This document shows positions 52,227 to 61,914 of a stretch of 64,000 nt of DNA, piece after piece. The stretch lies in contig NZ_KQ948657.1 in NCBI RefSeq assembly GCF_001514145.1, forward strand, positions 62,001-126,000. Reading direction: 5' to 3'. Below the pieces are notes generated by a model that was given only the letters and a program-made list of their open reading frames with translations, had not been told where the DNA came from and did no database searches. The position numbers and the translations under genes were made by a program. Position 1 is the first letter of the stretch. Every line of letters begins with the position of its first letter. This DNA is from Streptomyces canus (lineage in GTDB: Bacteria > Actinomycetota > Actinomycetes > Streptomycetales > Streptomycetaceae).

Positions 52227-53495
52227 TTACCCCGTCGCGGGGGAGGTCAGACAGTCTCTCGACAGCACCCTGGCCAGCGCCTCCACGACCTCCGGAGCGT
52301 AGTCCCCCGCGGTGCCCAGGCGCAGCTCCTCGAGCGCGGTCAGTGGACCGCCGGGTCCGGCGTCACGCGCCTTCTCCTCGTACGCGTTCACGGCCCGCAC
52401 GATCCGCGCGGCCAGCGGCTGCTCCCGGCAGGGGTCGGCCTGCCGCTCCACGACCACGGCGACGGCCGCGTCCACGCCCGTCTGCCGTACGACGGCCCCG
52501 CCGAGGAGCGCGATACGGCGCTGTTCTGCCAGGGGCAGGCTCGCGGTGGCGCCCGCGGGCACCGGGTCGACGAGGCTCAGCTGGCCGATGTCGTGCATGA
52601 GGGCGGCGTACTCCAGGACGGTGAGTTCGGGCCGGGACAGTCCCAGGTCGCGCCCGACCTCCCGGCTGAGCGCGGCGACCCTGTGGGCGTGCCCGGCGGG
52701 CGTGTACCCGGCTATCTCGGTGGCACGGGCGAGGGAGGCGATGGTCTGCCGGTAGGTGCAACGGACGGCGGCGTACCGGCGGACGGAGAGCTGGGTGAGC
52801 AGCAACGGCACCGAGAACACGGGCAGCGCCCACAGTCCCGCGACGGCGACCGCGAGCGCCATCACGGCCCCGGTGGCCACGACGGCGGACCCGATGCCGA
52901 GCAGGGCCCGCAGCTCGTCCCTGAGCAGCGGGCCGAAGGGCCAGCGGGTGCGGGAGTGCGCCAGGGCCGCCGCGAGCACGGCGTCGCACAGCGCGGTGAG
53001 CGAGAGCAGGGCGAGCAGGAGCAGGGCGTACGCGGGACCGCCCCACTGTGCGAAGGTCCCCTGGTTGTACAGGGGTTGGAAGCACACGGCGGCGAATCCG
53101 ACGGTCAGGACGCGGCGGGCGAGCTGGTCGGCGAGGGGGCCCTGTCCGCGTCCGACGTGCGGCACGCTGCCGACGAGGGAGGCGGCGAGCACGACGGTGA
53201 CGACCTGGGCGGCGCCGTGATGCGTGGGCGCACCGGCGCTCTCGCCGAGCAGGGCGTAGGACAGCGCCCCGGCGGCACCGAGGGGTGCGGCCTCCCTGAC
53301 ATGGGGACCGCTGCGCCGGTTGAGCTCACCGACCGCGATCAGCACCCCGAAGGTGAGGGCGGTGCCGCGCTCCTCGAGACCGGTCCAGAGGACGAAGGCG
53401 AGCGAGCCGGTGGCGAGGAGAGCGGCGGAGGTGTGGACCAGGGTGAGGATCGGCGGCACCCGGCAGGACGTCTTCGGCGCGCACCGGGCGCTCAC
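52227..53495 (-). CDS. Membrane protein with degenerate HD (HD-GYP-like) domain
   Basis: 422 residues from a GTG overlapping the upstream stop (GTGA at 53492-53495). About seven hydrophobic helices precede a cytoplasmic HD domain: AGHAHRVAALSREVGRDLGL and AALMHDIGQLSL retain the His and HD pair. The later HHExxDGxGYP motif of HD-GYP proteins is lost (VVVERQADPC appears instead). It is probably an inactive or altered phosphodiesterase paired with the intact upstream protein. Confidence 0.8.
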   Translation of the reverse strand: MSARCAPKTSCRVPPILTLVHTSAALLATGSLAFVLWTGLEERGTALTFGVLIAVGELNRRSGPHVREAAPLGAAGALSYALLGESAGAPTHHGAAQVVTVVLAASLVGSVPHVGRGQGPLADQLARRVLTVGFAAVCFQPLYNQGTFAQWGGPAYALLLLALLSLTALCDAVLAAALAHSRTRWPFGPLLRDELRALLGIGSAVVATGAVMALAVAVAGLWALPVFSVPLLLTQLSVRRYAAVRCTYRQTIASLARATEIAGYTPAGHAHRVAALSREVGRDLGLSRPELTVLEYAALMHDIGQLSLVDPVPAGATASLPLAEQRRIALLGGAVVRQTGVDAAVAVVVERQADPCREQPLAARIVRAVNAYEEKARDAGPGGPLTALEELRLGTAGDYAPEVVEALARVLSRDCLTSPATG

Positions 53496-54832
53496 CGGCG
53501 GGCTCCCGTCGGCCCCGGGACCGCCGGACGGGGACGCGGCACACCGGGCTCGTCGGCCGTGACCGCCGGATGCCACCCGTGCCGGGACAGGGCGTGGACG
53601 AGGGCCGTCACCATCCGTGGGTCGAACTGGCTGCCCGCGCACCGCTCCAGCTCCTCCAACGCGGCGCAGACGGGCCGGGCCCGCCGGTAGGAACGGGTGG
53701 ACGTCATGGCGTCGAAGGCGTCGGCGACGGCCACCACTCGTGCGGACTCCGGGATCTGGCCCCCTGTCAGTCCGTACGGGTACCCGCTCCCGTCCAGCCG
53801 CTCATGGTGGTGCAGTACGGCCGCCCGGGCCTCCCCGAGGAAGGAGATGCCCCGGACCATCTCGTGCCCGTACTCGGGATGCAGCTCGATGATCCGCCGC
53901 TCCTGAGGGGTCAGCGGCCCGTCCTTCCTGAGGAGCCGCGTCGGCACGCCGAGCTTCCCGACGTCGTGCAGGATCCCGGCGAACCGCAGCACCTCGATCC
54001 GGTCGTCGTCCATGCCGAGCTCCCGCGCGATCATCATCGACGCCTGCCCGACCCGCTCGCTGTGCCCGCGCGTGTACTCGTCCTTGATGTCGACGGCCTG
54101 CACCAGCGCCCGGATGGTGGCCTGGTGGGCGGCGCGCTCCCGGTGGTACTGCGCGAACACCCACCACGACACGCACATCGGCAGCAGGACGAGCAACGCG
54201 GCGACGGGACCGTAGGGACTGCGCCACAGGACGGCCATCATGAGTCCGGCCAGCCCGTGTACGGCGACGGGGGCGAGGGAGCGGAGAAACAGGCCGCGCC
54301 AGGCCCGCCGTACGGGAATCCTCCCCCACTGCCCGAAAGGCGTGGGAGGTGCCCCCACGGCGAGCGCCAGGATCCCCCCGTCCAGCAGGCTCAGCACCAG
54401 GCAGAAGACGAGCACCGCGACCACGGCCGGGACCAGCGCGTACGGGAAGTCGGAGGCCAGGACCGTGTCCCGGCCGCCCATCGCCCCGTGCACCCGTGCG
54501 GCCGCCCACACCCCCACCGTGAGCTGCGCGGCCCGCCAGACACGGCGCAGCCCACGCGGGCGCTGTTCGACCGGGGACAGCAGCGCCCCCGGCAGGGCCA
54601 CGAGGGCGGCGGCCGGGGGCGGCAGCAGAAAGGCGCCGGCGAGCAGGACGGGGTAGAAGGTGCCGGCGAACCGCCGGTGGGCGGCGGCCTGCTCACATCC
54701 GGCGGAGAGCGCCGCGAGCAGCGCGACCTCCCACCAGGGGGTGCGTACGGCCGGCAGCGGCAGCAGACAGAGCAGTGCGGCTACGGCGACACAGGCGACG
54801 TACGCACGCGCCCGTGCCGGTACCGCCTCCAT
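53492..54832 (-). CDS. Membrane-bound HD-GYP domain phosphohydrolase
   Basis: 446 residues from the ATG at 54832, with GGAGGGG upstream. A membrane domain of about seven helices (residues 10-235) is followed by HD-GYP: YTRGHSERVGQASMMIAREL, LRFAGILHDVGKLGVPTRLL and VLHHHERLDGSGYPYGLTGG, all metal-binding residues kept. HD-GYP enzymes hydrolyse cyclic di-GMP or related dinucleotides. It is translationally coupled to the degenerate second HD protein. Confidence 0.88.
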   Translation of the reverse strand: MEAVPARARAYVACVAVAALLCLLPLPAVRTPWWEVALLAALSAGCEQAAAHRRFAGTFYPVLLAGAFLLPPPAAALVALPGALLSPVEQRPRGLRRVWRAAQLTVGVWAAARVHGAMGGRDTVLASDFPYALVPAVVAVLVFCLVLSLLDGGILALAVGAPPTPFGQWGRIPVRRAWRGLFLRSLAPVAVHGLAGLMMAVLWRSPYGPVAALLVLLPMCVSWWVFAQYHRERAAHQATIRALVQAVDIKDEYTRGHSERVGQASMMIARELGMDDDRIEVLRFAGILHDVGKLGVPTRLLRKDGPLTPQERRIIELHPEYGHEMVRGISFLGEARAAVLHHHERLDGSGYPYGLTGGQIPESARVVAVADAFDAMTSTRSYRRARPVCAALEELERCAGSQFDPRMVTALVHALSRHGWHPAVTADEPGVPRPRPAVPGPTGARR

Positions 54833-54950
54833 ATCTCGCCCCTCCAGCCCCAAGTCCGCACAGCTGTGAGGAGCCTAGGACGGCGAGGGGAGGCGGTGTG
54901 GGCCGATCACCTGCCGATTAGCACGTTCGAGTGAACGGCGACCGGACTGC

Positions 54951-55262
54951 TCAGGACTCCTGCGGTGTCGCCGGCGACGCCGTCACGTCGTGCTCGGGCA
55001 CGGCCTGTCCGGAGCGGATCAGGTCGAGCCGCCCCAGCACCTTGGAGCGCAGGTCGGTCGGCACGTCGTCATGGCCGCAGCACCGCTTGACGAGCTTCTT
55101 CACGGCCTCTTCGAGACCGTACTTCTCCAGGCACGGAGAGCACTCGCTGAAGTGCTGCTTGAACTTGACGCGGTCGACGTCCGGCATCTCACTGTCGAGG
55201 AACTCGTAGAGATGATCGAGTACCTCACTGCAGTCCGTCTCGTGCGGCTCTCCGCAGCTCAT
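54951..55262 (-). CDS. rsrA: Redox-sensing zinc anti-sigma factor RsrA
   Basis: 103 residues; the ATG overlaps the sigR stop (ATGA at 55259-55262). Zinc and redox residues are all present: Cys3, His7, Cys11, His37, Cys41 and Cys44 (HFSECSPC), plus Cys61-Cys62. Reduced zinc-RsrA binds sigma-R; disulfide stress oxidises Cys11 and Cys44, releases zinc and frees sigma-R. Confidence 0.97.
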   Translation of the reverse strand: MSCGEPHETDCSEVLDHLYEFLDSEMPDVDRVKFKQHFSECSPCLEKYGLEEAVKKLVKRCCGHDDVPTDLRSKVLGRLDLIRSGQAVPEHDVTASPATPQES

Positions 55263-55942
55263 GAGCCCGAGCCTTTCGCTTCGTTCGACTCTCCGGCACC
55301 GGCCGGGACGAGCCCGCGCTCACGGGCGTAGTCCTCGAGCATGCCGCGCAGTTGACGGCGGCCCCGGTGCAGTCGGGACATCACCGTTCCGATGGGTGTC
55401 CCCATGATGTCCGCGATCTCCTTGTACGCAAAGCCCTCTACGTCAGCGAGGTAGACGGCGATGCGGAATTCCTCGGGGATCGCCTGGAGCGCTTCCTTCA
55501 CGTCCGAGTCGGGCAGGTGGTCGAGCGCCTGCGACTCGGCGGAGCGCAGACCGGTCGACATGTGCGACTCGGCGCGGGCGAGCTGCCAGTCCTCGATCTC
55601 CTCGGCCGCGGAGCGCTGGGGTTCGCGCTGCTTCTTGCGGTACGAGTTGATGAACGTGTTGGTGAGGATCCGGTACAGCCACGCCTTGAGGTTGGTCCCC
55701 TCGCGGAACTGGTGGAAGGACGCGTACGCCTTGGCGTACGTCTCCTGCACCAGGTCTTCGGCGTCGGCCGGGTTGCGCGTCATGCGCAGAGCGGCCGAGT
55801 ACATCTGGTCGAGGAATTCGAGCGCGTCCCGCTCGAAGCGCGCGGTGCGCTCCGCAGTCGACTCCGTGCTCGCGCCCTGGCCCTCGGGCTGCTCCGCCTG
55901 GCCGTTGTCGGTCCCTGCGTCGATCCCAGTGACCGGACCCAC
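55259..55942 (-). CDS. sigR: ECF sigma factor sigma-R (thiol-oxidative stress)
   Basis: 227 residues from the GTG at 55942, matching the S. coelicolor protein length. Region 2 is [20 protein letters not shown] with [20 protein letters not shown], region 4 is [20 protein letters not shown] and [20 protein letters not shown]. Its regulon includes thioredoxins, mycothiol genes and ribosome-related genes. It is coupled to rsrA. An upstream in-frame start at 56107 adds 55 residues and gives the unstable form sigma-R' known in S. coelicolor. Confidence 0.95.
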   Translation of the reverse strand: MGPVTGIDAGTDNGQAEQPEGQGASTESTAERTARFERDALEFLDQMYSAALRMTRNPADAEDLVQETYAKAYASFHQFREGTNLKAWLYRILTNTFINSYRKKQREPQRSAAEEIEDWQLARAESHMSTGLRSAESQALDHLPDSDVKEALQAIPEEFRIAVYLADVEGFAYKEIADIMGTPIGTVMSRLHRGRRQLRGMLEDYARERGLVPAGAGESNEAKGSGS

Positions 55943-56107
55943 CTCCTCAAGATTCCGGGCAGCACCGAAACCGGTGCCACCGGAATTGGAGGATAGACGA
56001 CTACCCGTCCCGCCCGCCCCTCGAATCGGGGTGGTCTTGGCCGCATGCAGCACCGTCCAGTCCAGGTCAGCGCGACTGGTGCGCCTCGGGCAGAAGGTCG
56101 AACCCAT
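55943..56107 (-). other. sigR: N-terminal extension of sigma-R' (in-frame upstream start)
   Basis: From the ATG at 56107 the frame runs without a stop into sigR, adding exactly 55 residues (282 in total). In S. coelicolor the stress-induced transcript from sigRp2 encodes such a 55-residue extension that makes the protein short-lived, giving a negative feedback. Codon bias across the extension is weaker than in the core. Confidence 0.85.
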
Positions 56108-56166
56108 GCGGCGGACTTCCTCTCCTACGACGGTCGGCGCTGCTCTTCAGCGCTTCTGTCCGCCTC

Positions 56167-56192
56167 AACAGAGGTCCGCGGCTCAGCATTCC
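56167..56192 (-). promoter_or_regulatory. Sigma-R-dependent promoter sigRp2
   Basis: On the minus strand GGAAT (56188-56192) is separated by exactly 18 bases from GTT (56167-56169), the sigma-R consensus GGAAT-N18-GTT. It is about 60 bases before the sigma-R' start codon, so sigR activates itself from here. Confidence 0.9.
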
Positions 56193-56199
56193 CGGGCTT

Positions 56200-56829
56200 T
56201 CACCCCAGTGACCCGACCCACTTCACCACCGCGTCCGTGATGACCGTCACGGCCTCCTCCTGAGTGATCTGCGCCCGCTTCGGCACGACGAAGCCATGAT
56301 CGCCGTAGGGCACCTCGGTCAGTTCGAAGGATCCGTCCGGGAACTCCTCCGGCTTCCCGAACGGGTCGTTGCCGCCCTGTACGACCAGGGTGGGCACCCC
56401 GGATCCGAGCAGCTCCCCGGCGCGCGACTTCTCCGGCCTGCCGGGCGGGTGCAGGGGGAAGCTCAGGGCGAGGACGGCGGCGGCGCCCAGCTCCACGGCC
56501 GTACGGCAGGCGACCCGGGCCCCGGCACTGCGCCCGCCGGAGATCACCGGCAGGCCGGGCTCCTCGAGCGAGGGCCAGACGCCCCGCCATCCCACGTCCA
56601 GCGTCTTCGGCGCGGGCGCGACCTTCTTGCCGGCCACCCGCCAGGGCTGCTCGACCAGAGCGACGCTCACGCCATGGCCGGGGAGCACCCGGGCGAGCGC
56701 CTGGAGGTCCCGTGCCTCGATGCCGCCGCCGGCGCCATGGCTCACGGCCAGCACGAGCCGCGGCCTGCGCGCCGGGTGCCAGGTGATGCGGGCGTCCCCG
56801 GCCTCGGTGCTGATGATCTGGGTCTTCAC
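56200..56829 (-). CDS. Alpha/beta-hydrolase family protein (dienelactone hydrolase/TEX30-like)
   Basis: 209 residues. The nucleophile elbow is SGGRSAGARVACR near residue 97 (Ser in GRSAG), the acid and histidine come from VVQGGNDPFGKPEEF and VPYGDHGFVVPK. Short members without a lid, like this one, are of the KANL3/TEX30-like or dienelactone hydrolase type. Substrate is unknown. It lies directly upstream of the sigR promoter and downstream of the SRAP gene. Confidence 0.82.
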   Translation of the reverse strand: MKTQIISTEAGDARITWHPARRPRLVLAVSHGAGGGIEARDLQALARVLPGHGVSVALVEQPWRVAGKKVAPAPKTLDVGWRGVWPSLEEPGLPVISGGRSAGARVACRTAVELGAAAVLALSFPLHPPGRPEKSRAGELLGSGVPTLVVQGGNDPFGKPEEFPDGSFELTEVPYGDHGFVVPKRAQITQEEAVTVITDAVVKWVGSLG

Positions 56830-56838
56830 ACCAGAAGG

Positions 56839-57654
56839 CTAGAAGAGAGTGCCCTCTTCCGGCCCGTCCAGCTCCTTGAGCAGCTCCGGCCCGTTGTTGC
56901 GGACGTTGCTGACGGCCGTGCTCACCGGGTAGGCCCGCATCAGTCCCTCGGGCGGCGGCGCGAGCAGGTTGCGCAGGTCGTCGAGGTCGGTGCGGGACGG
57001 GTCGAGCCAGGTGTCCCAGCGGTCCGGGGTCAGCATCAGCGGCATCCGGGGGTGGATGTCGGTGAGGGAGCGCGGGCCGTCGGCCGGGGAGACCGCCAGC
57101 GGGCCCGTCTCCGCCTCGGTGGTGATCACGGAGCAGGTCGTCCACCAGGCCTGCGGATGGTCGTCGGGCAGGGTCTTGTCGCGCCAGAACTCGTACAGGC
57201 CGGCCATCGCGAACACCGAACCGTCCGCGGGCAGCACGAAATAGGGTTGCTTGCGCGGCCGCTTCTTCTTCCCCTCGACCTCCAGCTCCCGCTCGCCGGA
57301 CCCGGTGACCCACTCGTAGTAGCCGTCGGCCGGGATGATGCAGCGGCGGGTGGCGAAGGCCCTCTTGTACGACGGCTTCTCGTGCACGGTCTCCGCGCGC
57401 GCGTTGATCATCCGGGCGGCGCCCTCGGGGGTCTTCGACCAGCTCGGGACCAGTCCCCACTTCAGCTTCCGCAGCTGCCGAACCGGTCGCGGGTCCTCGA
57501 CGTCCTTGAGGGGGCGGTCGAGGACGGCGTAAACCTCCTTGGTCGGGGCCACGTTGTAGTCGGGCTCGAGGGTCTCCTCGGGCTCCCACTTCTCGATCTC
57601 AAAGATTCCTGCGAGATCCTCGGGCCCACGACTCGCTGCATACCGTCCGCACAT
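56839..57654 (-). CDS. SOS-response-associated peptidase (SRAP/YedK/HMCES family)
   Basis: 271 residues from the ATG at 57654, chosen because Cys2 must be exposed after methionine removal (MCGRYA). Other active-site parts are YNVAPTKEV, INARAETV, RCIIPADGYYEW and LTDIHPRMPLML. SRAP proteins form a covalent crosslink with abasic sites in single-stranded DNA and so protect forks. It is divergent from the M50 peptidase gene. Confidence 0.93.
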   Translation of the reverse strand: MCGRYAASRGPEDLAGIFEIEKWEPEETLEPDYNVAPTKEVYAVLDRPLKDVEDPRPVRQLRKLKWGLVPSWSKTPEGAARMINARAETVHEKPSYKRAFATRRCIIPADGYYEWVTGSGERELEVEGKKKRPRKQPYFVLPADGSVFAMAGLYEFWRDKTLPDDHPQAWWTTCSVITTEAETGPLAVSPADGPRSLTDIHPRMPLMLTPDRWDTWLDPSRTDLDDLRNLLAPPPEGLMRAYPVSTAVSNVRNNGPELLKELDGPEEGTLF

Positions 57655-57704
57655 ACGTGCCACACTGCCAGACTCCGTACGAGGAGAGGGAGCCACCGGG
57701 AAAC

Positions 57705-58427
57705 ATGGACAGCACCGCATCGACCGCGCTGCCCGACCTCTGGGACCGCCTCGTCGGCCTGCAGCCCGACCCCGACCTGTGGGTGGTCCTGGCCACCATG
57801 GTGGCGGCGCTCGCCATAGTTGTCCCGCACACGCTGTGGCGGCTCTCGCGCAACGCCATCACCATCGCCCACGAGGGTGGCCACGGCCTGGTCGCCCTGC
57901 TCACGGGGCGTCAGCTCACCGGCATACGGCTGCACTCCGACACCAGCGGACTGACGGTCAGCCGGGGCAAGCCGCACGGGATCGGCATGATCCTCACGGC
58001 GGCGGCCGGTTACACCGCTCCCCCGCTGCTCGGCCTCGGCGGCGCCGCCCTGCTGGCCGCCGGCCGGATCACCCTGCTGCTCTGGGCGGCGACGGCCCTG
58101 CTCGTGGTGATGCTGGTGATGATCCGCAACGCGTACGGGGCGCTGACGGTGGTGCTCACGGGCGGCACCTTCGTCATGGTGTCCTGGCTCGCCGGGTCCC
58201 AGGTGCAGGCGGCTTTCGCGTACGCCGTGGTGTGGTTCCTACTGCTCGGTGGGGTGCGTCCGGCCTTCGAGCTCCAGGCGAAGCGTGCGCGGGGCGGGGC
58301 GGGTGATTCGGACGCGGACCAGCTCTCCCGCCTCACGAACGTCCCGGCGGGGCTGTGGCTGTTCCTGTTCCACGCGGTGAGCCTGTGCTCCCTGATAGGC
58401 GGCGGAAGGTGGTTGCTGGAGGTGTGA
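57705..58427 (+). CDS. M50 family membrane metallopeptidase
   Basis: 240 residues from the ATG at 57705. The zinc motif HEGGH is near residue 63 in [17 protein letters not shown], and about six membrane helices surround it. The family (M50B-like) cleaves membrane substrates; many streptomycete members are uncharacterised. A repetitive element follows the stop. Confidence 0.88.
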   Translation: MDSTASTALPDLWDRLVGLQPDPDLWVVLATMVAALAIVVPHTLWRLSRNAITIAHEGGHGLVALLTGRQLTGIRLHSDTSGLTVSRGKPHGIGMILTAAAGYTAPPLLGLGGAALLAAGRITLLLWAATALLVVMLVMIRNAYGALTVVLTGGTFVMVSWLAGSQVQAAFAYAVVWFLLLGGVRPAFELQAKRARGGAGDSDADQLSRLTNVPAGLWLFLFHAVSLCSLIGGGRWLLEV

Positions 58428-58428
58428 T

Positions 58429-58492
58429 GCAGCCCCAAAGGGGCGCATCACAGGGGCGCGGGGAACTGCGCGACCAGCCACGACGGCGCTGC
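58429..58492. repeat. Dispersed Streptomyces intergenic repeat
   Basis: The 64 bases from GCAGCCCC to GGCGCTGC contain the stretch GGGGCGCGGGGAACTGCGCG followed by ACCAGCCACGACGG, recalled as a motif repeated in many Streptomyces intergenic regions. A short CCCCAAAGGGG hairpin lies at its left end. It is between the M50 gene and aroA; only this copy was noticed in the window. Confidence 0.6.
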
Positions 58493-58525
58493 ACCCGAAA
58501 GACGACCGCCACTAAAGTGGACCCC

Positions 58526-59851
58526 ATGGCCTCGAACCCCGCAGACACCGCCCTCTGGCCCGCCCCCCACGCGAGCGCAGCCGTCGACGCGACGGTCCAC
58601 GTGCCGGGGTCGAAGTCAGTCACCAACCGAGCCCTCGTACTGGCCGCCCTCGCCTCCGAGCCCGGCTGGCTGCGCCGCCCGCTGCGTTCCCGGGACACCC
58701 TGCTGATGGCGGGCGCCCTGCGGGCGATGGGCGTGGCGATCGAGGAGGGCGTGGGCCCCGACGGCTCGGGTGAGGCCTGGCGGGTGCTTCCGACGGGCCT
58801 CGCCGGCCCGGCCACGATCGATGTCGGCAACGCCGGCACGGTGATGCGCTTCCTGCCACCGGTCGCCGCGCTCGCCGACGGCCCGATCCACTTCGACGGC
58901 GACCCGAGGTCGTACGAACGCCCCCTGAACGGTGTGATCGACGCCCTGCGCGTCCTCGGCGCGCGGATCGACGACGACGGCCGTGGCGCGCTGCCGCTCA
59001 CGGTGCACGGCGGGGGTGCCCTGGACGGCGGCCCGGTCGAGATCGACGCGTCCTCGTCGTCCCAGTTCGTGTCGGCGCTCCTGCTGTCCGGCCCGCGCTT
59101 CAACCAGGGCGTCGAGGTCCGCCACGTCGGCGCCGCCCTGCCGTCGATGCCGCACATCCGGATGACCGTGGACATGCTGCGCGCGGTGGGCGCCCAGGTG
59201 GACACCCCGGAGTCGGGTGGCGAACCGAACGTCTGGCGGGTCACGCCGGGTGCCCTGCTGGGCCGGGACCTCACCGTCGAGCCCGACCTCTCCAACGCCC
59301 AGCCGTTCCTGGCGGCGGCGCTGGTGACGGGCGGCAAGGTCGTCGTCCCGGACTGGCCGCACCGCACCACCCAGCCCGGTGACCGGCTGCGCGAGATCTT
59401 CACCGAGATGGGCGGTTCCTGCGAACTCACCGAGTACGGCCTGGTGTTCACCGGTTCGGGTGCGATCCACGGCATCGATGTCGACCTCGGCGAGGTCGGC
59501 GAGCTGACCCCCGGCATCGCGGCCGTGGCGGCCCTCGCGGACTCCCCCTCCAGCCTGCGCGGGGTGGCCCATCTGCGCCTGCACGAGACGGACCGGCTGG
59601 CCGCGCTCACCAAAGAGATCAACGAACTCGGCGGTGACGTCACCGAGACGGCCGACGGTCTGCACATCCGCCCGCGCCGGCTGCACGGCGGGATCTTCCA
59701 CACCTACGAGGACCACCGCATGGCCACGGCCGGCGCGATCATCGGCCTCGCGGTCGAGGGCGTACAGATCGAGAACGTCGCGACGACGGCCAAGACGCTG
59801 CCGGACTTCCCCGGCATGTGGAGCGGGATGCTCGGGAGCGAGAAGGCGTAG
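58526..59851 (+). CDS. aroA: 3-Phosphoshikimate 1-carboxyvinyltransferase (EPSP synthase)
   Basis: 441 residues from the ATG at 58526. Motifs: [18 protein letters not shown] near residue 26, [20 protein letters not shown] near residue 98, and [20 protein letters not shown] near the C-terminus. It joins phosphoenolpyruvate to shikimate-3-phosphate in aromatic amino-acid synthesis. It is followed after 12 bases by rsgA. Confidence 0.95.
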   Translation: MASNPADTALWPAPHASAAVDATVHVPGSKSVTNRALVLAALASEPGWLRRPLRSRDTLLMAGALRAMGVAIEEGVGPDGSGEAWRVLPTGLAGPATIDVGNAGTVMRFLPPVAALADGPIHFDGDPRSYERPLNGVIDALRVLGARIDDDGRGALPLTVHGGGALDGGPVEIDASSSSQFVSALLLSGPRFNQGVEVRHVGAALPSMPHIRMTVDMLRAVGAQVDTPESGGEPNVWRVTPGALLGRDLTVEPDLSNAQPFLAAALVTGGKVVVPDWPHRTTQPGDRLREIFTEMGGSCELTEYGLVFTGSGAIHGIDVDLGEVGELTPGIAAVAALADSPSSLRGVAHLRLHETDRLAALTKEINELGGDVTETADGLHIRPRRLHGGIFHTYEDHRMATAGAIIGLAVEGVQIENVATTAKTLPDFPGMWSGMLGSEKA

Positions 59852-59863
59852 GGGACTCACGCC

Positions 59864-60874
59864 ATGCGCCGCTACGGCAAGCACACCGACGAGGACGACA
59901 TCCGCAGCCGCCCGAACCGCAAGGGCAACCGGCCTCGTACGAACATCCGCCCCAAGCACGAGGAAGCGGTCGAGGGCATGGTCCTCACCGTCGACCGGGG
60001 CCGTCTGACCTGTCTGGTCGACGGCAGGGTCGTCATGGCGATGAAGGCCCGCGAACTGGGCCGCAAGGCCGCGGTCGTCGGAGACCGGGTGGACATCGTC
60101 GGCGACCTCTCCGGCGAGAAGGACACCCTGGCCCGCATCGTCCGCATCTCGCCGCGCACCTCGGTCCTGCGCCGCACGGCGGACGACGACGACCCGTACG
60201 AGCGCGTGGTCGTCGCCAACGCCGACCAGCTCGCCATCGTCACGGCTCTCGCCGACCCGGAACCCCGCCCCCGTCTGATCGACCGCTGCCTGGTGGCCGC
60301 CTTCGACGGTGGCCTGACTCCCCTCCTGGTCCTGACGAAGTCGGACCTGGCCCAGCCCGACAAGCTGCTGGAGCTGTACGGCCACCTGGACATCCCGTAC
60401 GTCGTCACCAGCCGCGAGGAGTTGGAGAACGGCGGCGCCGCGGACGTGGTGCGCGAGCACCTCGACGGCAAGATCACGGCCTTCGTCGGCCACTCGGGCG
60501 TGGGCAAGACGACACTGGTCAACACGCTGGTCCCGGTGGAGCAGCGCCGGGTGACGGGTCATGTGAACGCGGTGACCGGCCGCGGCCGCCACACCACGAC
60601 CTCGGCGCTGGCGCTTCCCCTGGCGGGCGACGCCGGCTGGGTGATCGACACCCCGGGCGTACGGTCGTTCGGCCTCCACCACGTGGACCCGTCCCGCGTG
60701 ATCCTCGCGTTTCCCGACCTGGTACCGGGAACCGAGGGCTGTCCGCGCGCGTGCAGTCATGATGAGCCGGACTGCGCGCTGGACGCGTGGGTGGCCGAGG
60801 GGCACGCCGATCCGGCCCGGCTGTACTCCCTGCGACGGCTGCTCTCGACGCGGGAGCGGACCGAAGGGGACTGA
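59864..60874 (+). CDS. rsgA: Ribosome small-subunit-dependent GTPase A
   Basis: 336 residues. The GTPase domain is circularly permuted: LTKSD (G4) comes before GHSGVGKTTLVNTL (G1) and DTPGVRSFG (G3). An N-terminal OB fold (about 35-110) and a C-terminal zinc knuckle (GCPRACSHDEPDCALDAWVA) complete the family. It assists late maturation of the 30S subunit. It lies 12 bases after aroA and is probably co-transcribed. Confidence 0.95.
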   Translation: MRRYGKHTDEDDIRSRPNRKGNRPRTNIRPKHEEAVEGMVLTVDRGRLTCLVDGRVVMAMKARELGRKAAVVGDRVDIVGDLSGEKDTLARIVRISPRTSVLRRTADDDDPYERVVVANADQLAIVTALADPEPRPRLIDRCLVAAFDGGLTPLLVLTKSDLAQPDKLLELYGHLDIPYVVTSREELENGGAADVVREHLDGKITAFVGHSGVGKTTLVNTLVPVEQRRVTGHVNAVTGRGRHTTTSALALPLAGDAGWVIDTPGVRSFGLHHVDPSRVILAFPDLVPGTEGCPRACSHDEPDCALDAWVAEGHADPARLYSLRRLLSTRERTEGD

Positions 60875-60969
60875 GAGAGGGCCGGGGGCCCGACCTCCGC
60901 ATTGTTTGGCTGTACGCGAGTTCGGTAAGTGCATAATCGCATCGAGCCGGACATACGGGAGGACAGCAC

Positions 60970-61293
60970 ATGGCGTGGCTGCTGGTGGTGGTGGCCGGGT
61001 TGCTCGAGACCGGATTCGCCGTGTGTCTGAAGCTCTCTCACGGTTTCACCCGACTGTGGCCGACGGTCGCGTTCTGCATCTTCGCCCTCGGCAGCTTCGG
61101 CCTGCTGACCCTCTCCCTGAAGAAGCTGGATGTCGGCCCCGCGTACGCGGTGTGGACCGGCATCGGCGCGGCCGGCACCGCGATCTACGGAATGATCTTC
61201 TTCGACGACCTGGTCTCGACGCTGAAGATCGTCTCGATCAGCCTGGTGATCATCGGTGTGATCGGACTCCAACTGTCGGGGTCCTCCCACTAG
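60970..61293 (+). CDS. Small multidrug resistance (SMR) family transporter
   Basis: 107 residues with four membrane helices. The essential membrane Glu13 lies in VAGLLETGFAVCLK and the signature KKLDVGPAYAVWTGIGAAGT is near residue 55. SMR proteins export cationic drugs or guanidinium using protons; this one resembles SugE/Gdx-type members. It converges on a TetR gene that probably controls it. Confidence 0.9.
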   Translation: MAWLLVVVAGLLETGFAVCLKLSHGFTRLWPTVAFCIFALGSFGLLTLSLKKLDVGPAYAVWTGIGAAGTAIYGMIFFDDLVSTLKIVSISLVIIGVIGLQLSGSSH

Positions 61294-61308
61294 GGCCACG
61301 AGGGCCCT

Positions 61309-61914
61309 TCACACCGGCTGCCGGTGCAGCACGCTCCGCACCAGGTCCCCGACCCCGCCCTCACCCGGCGGGGCCGCCACGCAGGACAGGGCGAGCCGGA
61401 CGGCCAGTTCGCAGGAGCGGGCGAGCTCGGGGACGTCCGACTTGTGCACACCGGGTCCGGAGAGGACGGACACGGCACGGTCCCGCACCAGTGCAACGAA
61501 GTCGCCGGGCGACGGCAGCGCTCCGTCGGCCCGGCGCTGCGCCGGCACCGCGGAGGAGGACGGCACCGCGGAGAGCGTCGGCGAGGGCAGCCGCTCACTC
61601 CAGCAACCGGTGAGCATGGCCCGTACCAGCGCGTTCTCCCGGGCGGAGGCGGTGGTCCACTCGGCGGTCGCGGTCAGCCGCTCCCGGGCGTCGCCGTGCG
61701 CGGTGAGCGCCCGGTCGACGCCGACGAGATACCCGTCGGCCTCTCGTCTGACCAGCGCGCGGGCCAGGCCTTCCTTGCTCCCGAACTCGTTGTACAACGT
61801 CTGCCGGGACACTCCGGCCGACGCCGCGACGTCCACCATCCTCACGGCGGACCACGGCCGACGCGCCAACGCCGCATAAGCGGCGTCCAGCAGCGATTCC
61901 CGCGCAGCAGGCAT
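61309..61914 (-). CDS. TetR family repressor
   Basis: 201 residues from the ATG at 61914. The DNA-binding domain is WSAVRMVDVAASAGVSRQTL with YNEFGSKEGLARAL. The ligand-binding part is alanine- and serine-rich. It is convergent with the SMR gene and most likely regulates it, although the promoter is on the far side. Ligand unknown. Confidence 0.88.
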   Translation of the reverse strand: MPAARESLLDAAYAALARRPWSAVRMVDVAASAGVSRQTLYNEFGSKEGLARALVRREADGYLVGVDRALTAHGDARERLTATAEWTTASARENALVRAMLTGCWSERLPSPTLSAVPSSSAVPAQRRADGALPSPGDFVALVRDRAVSVLSGPGVHKSDVPELARSCELAVRLALSCVAAPPGEGGVGDLVRSVLHRQPV

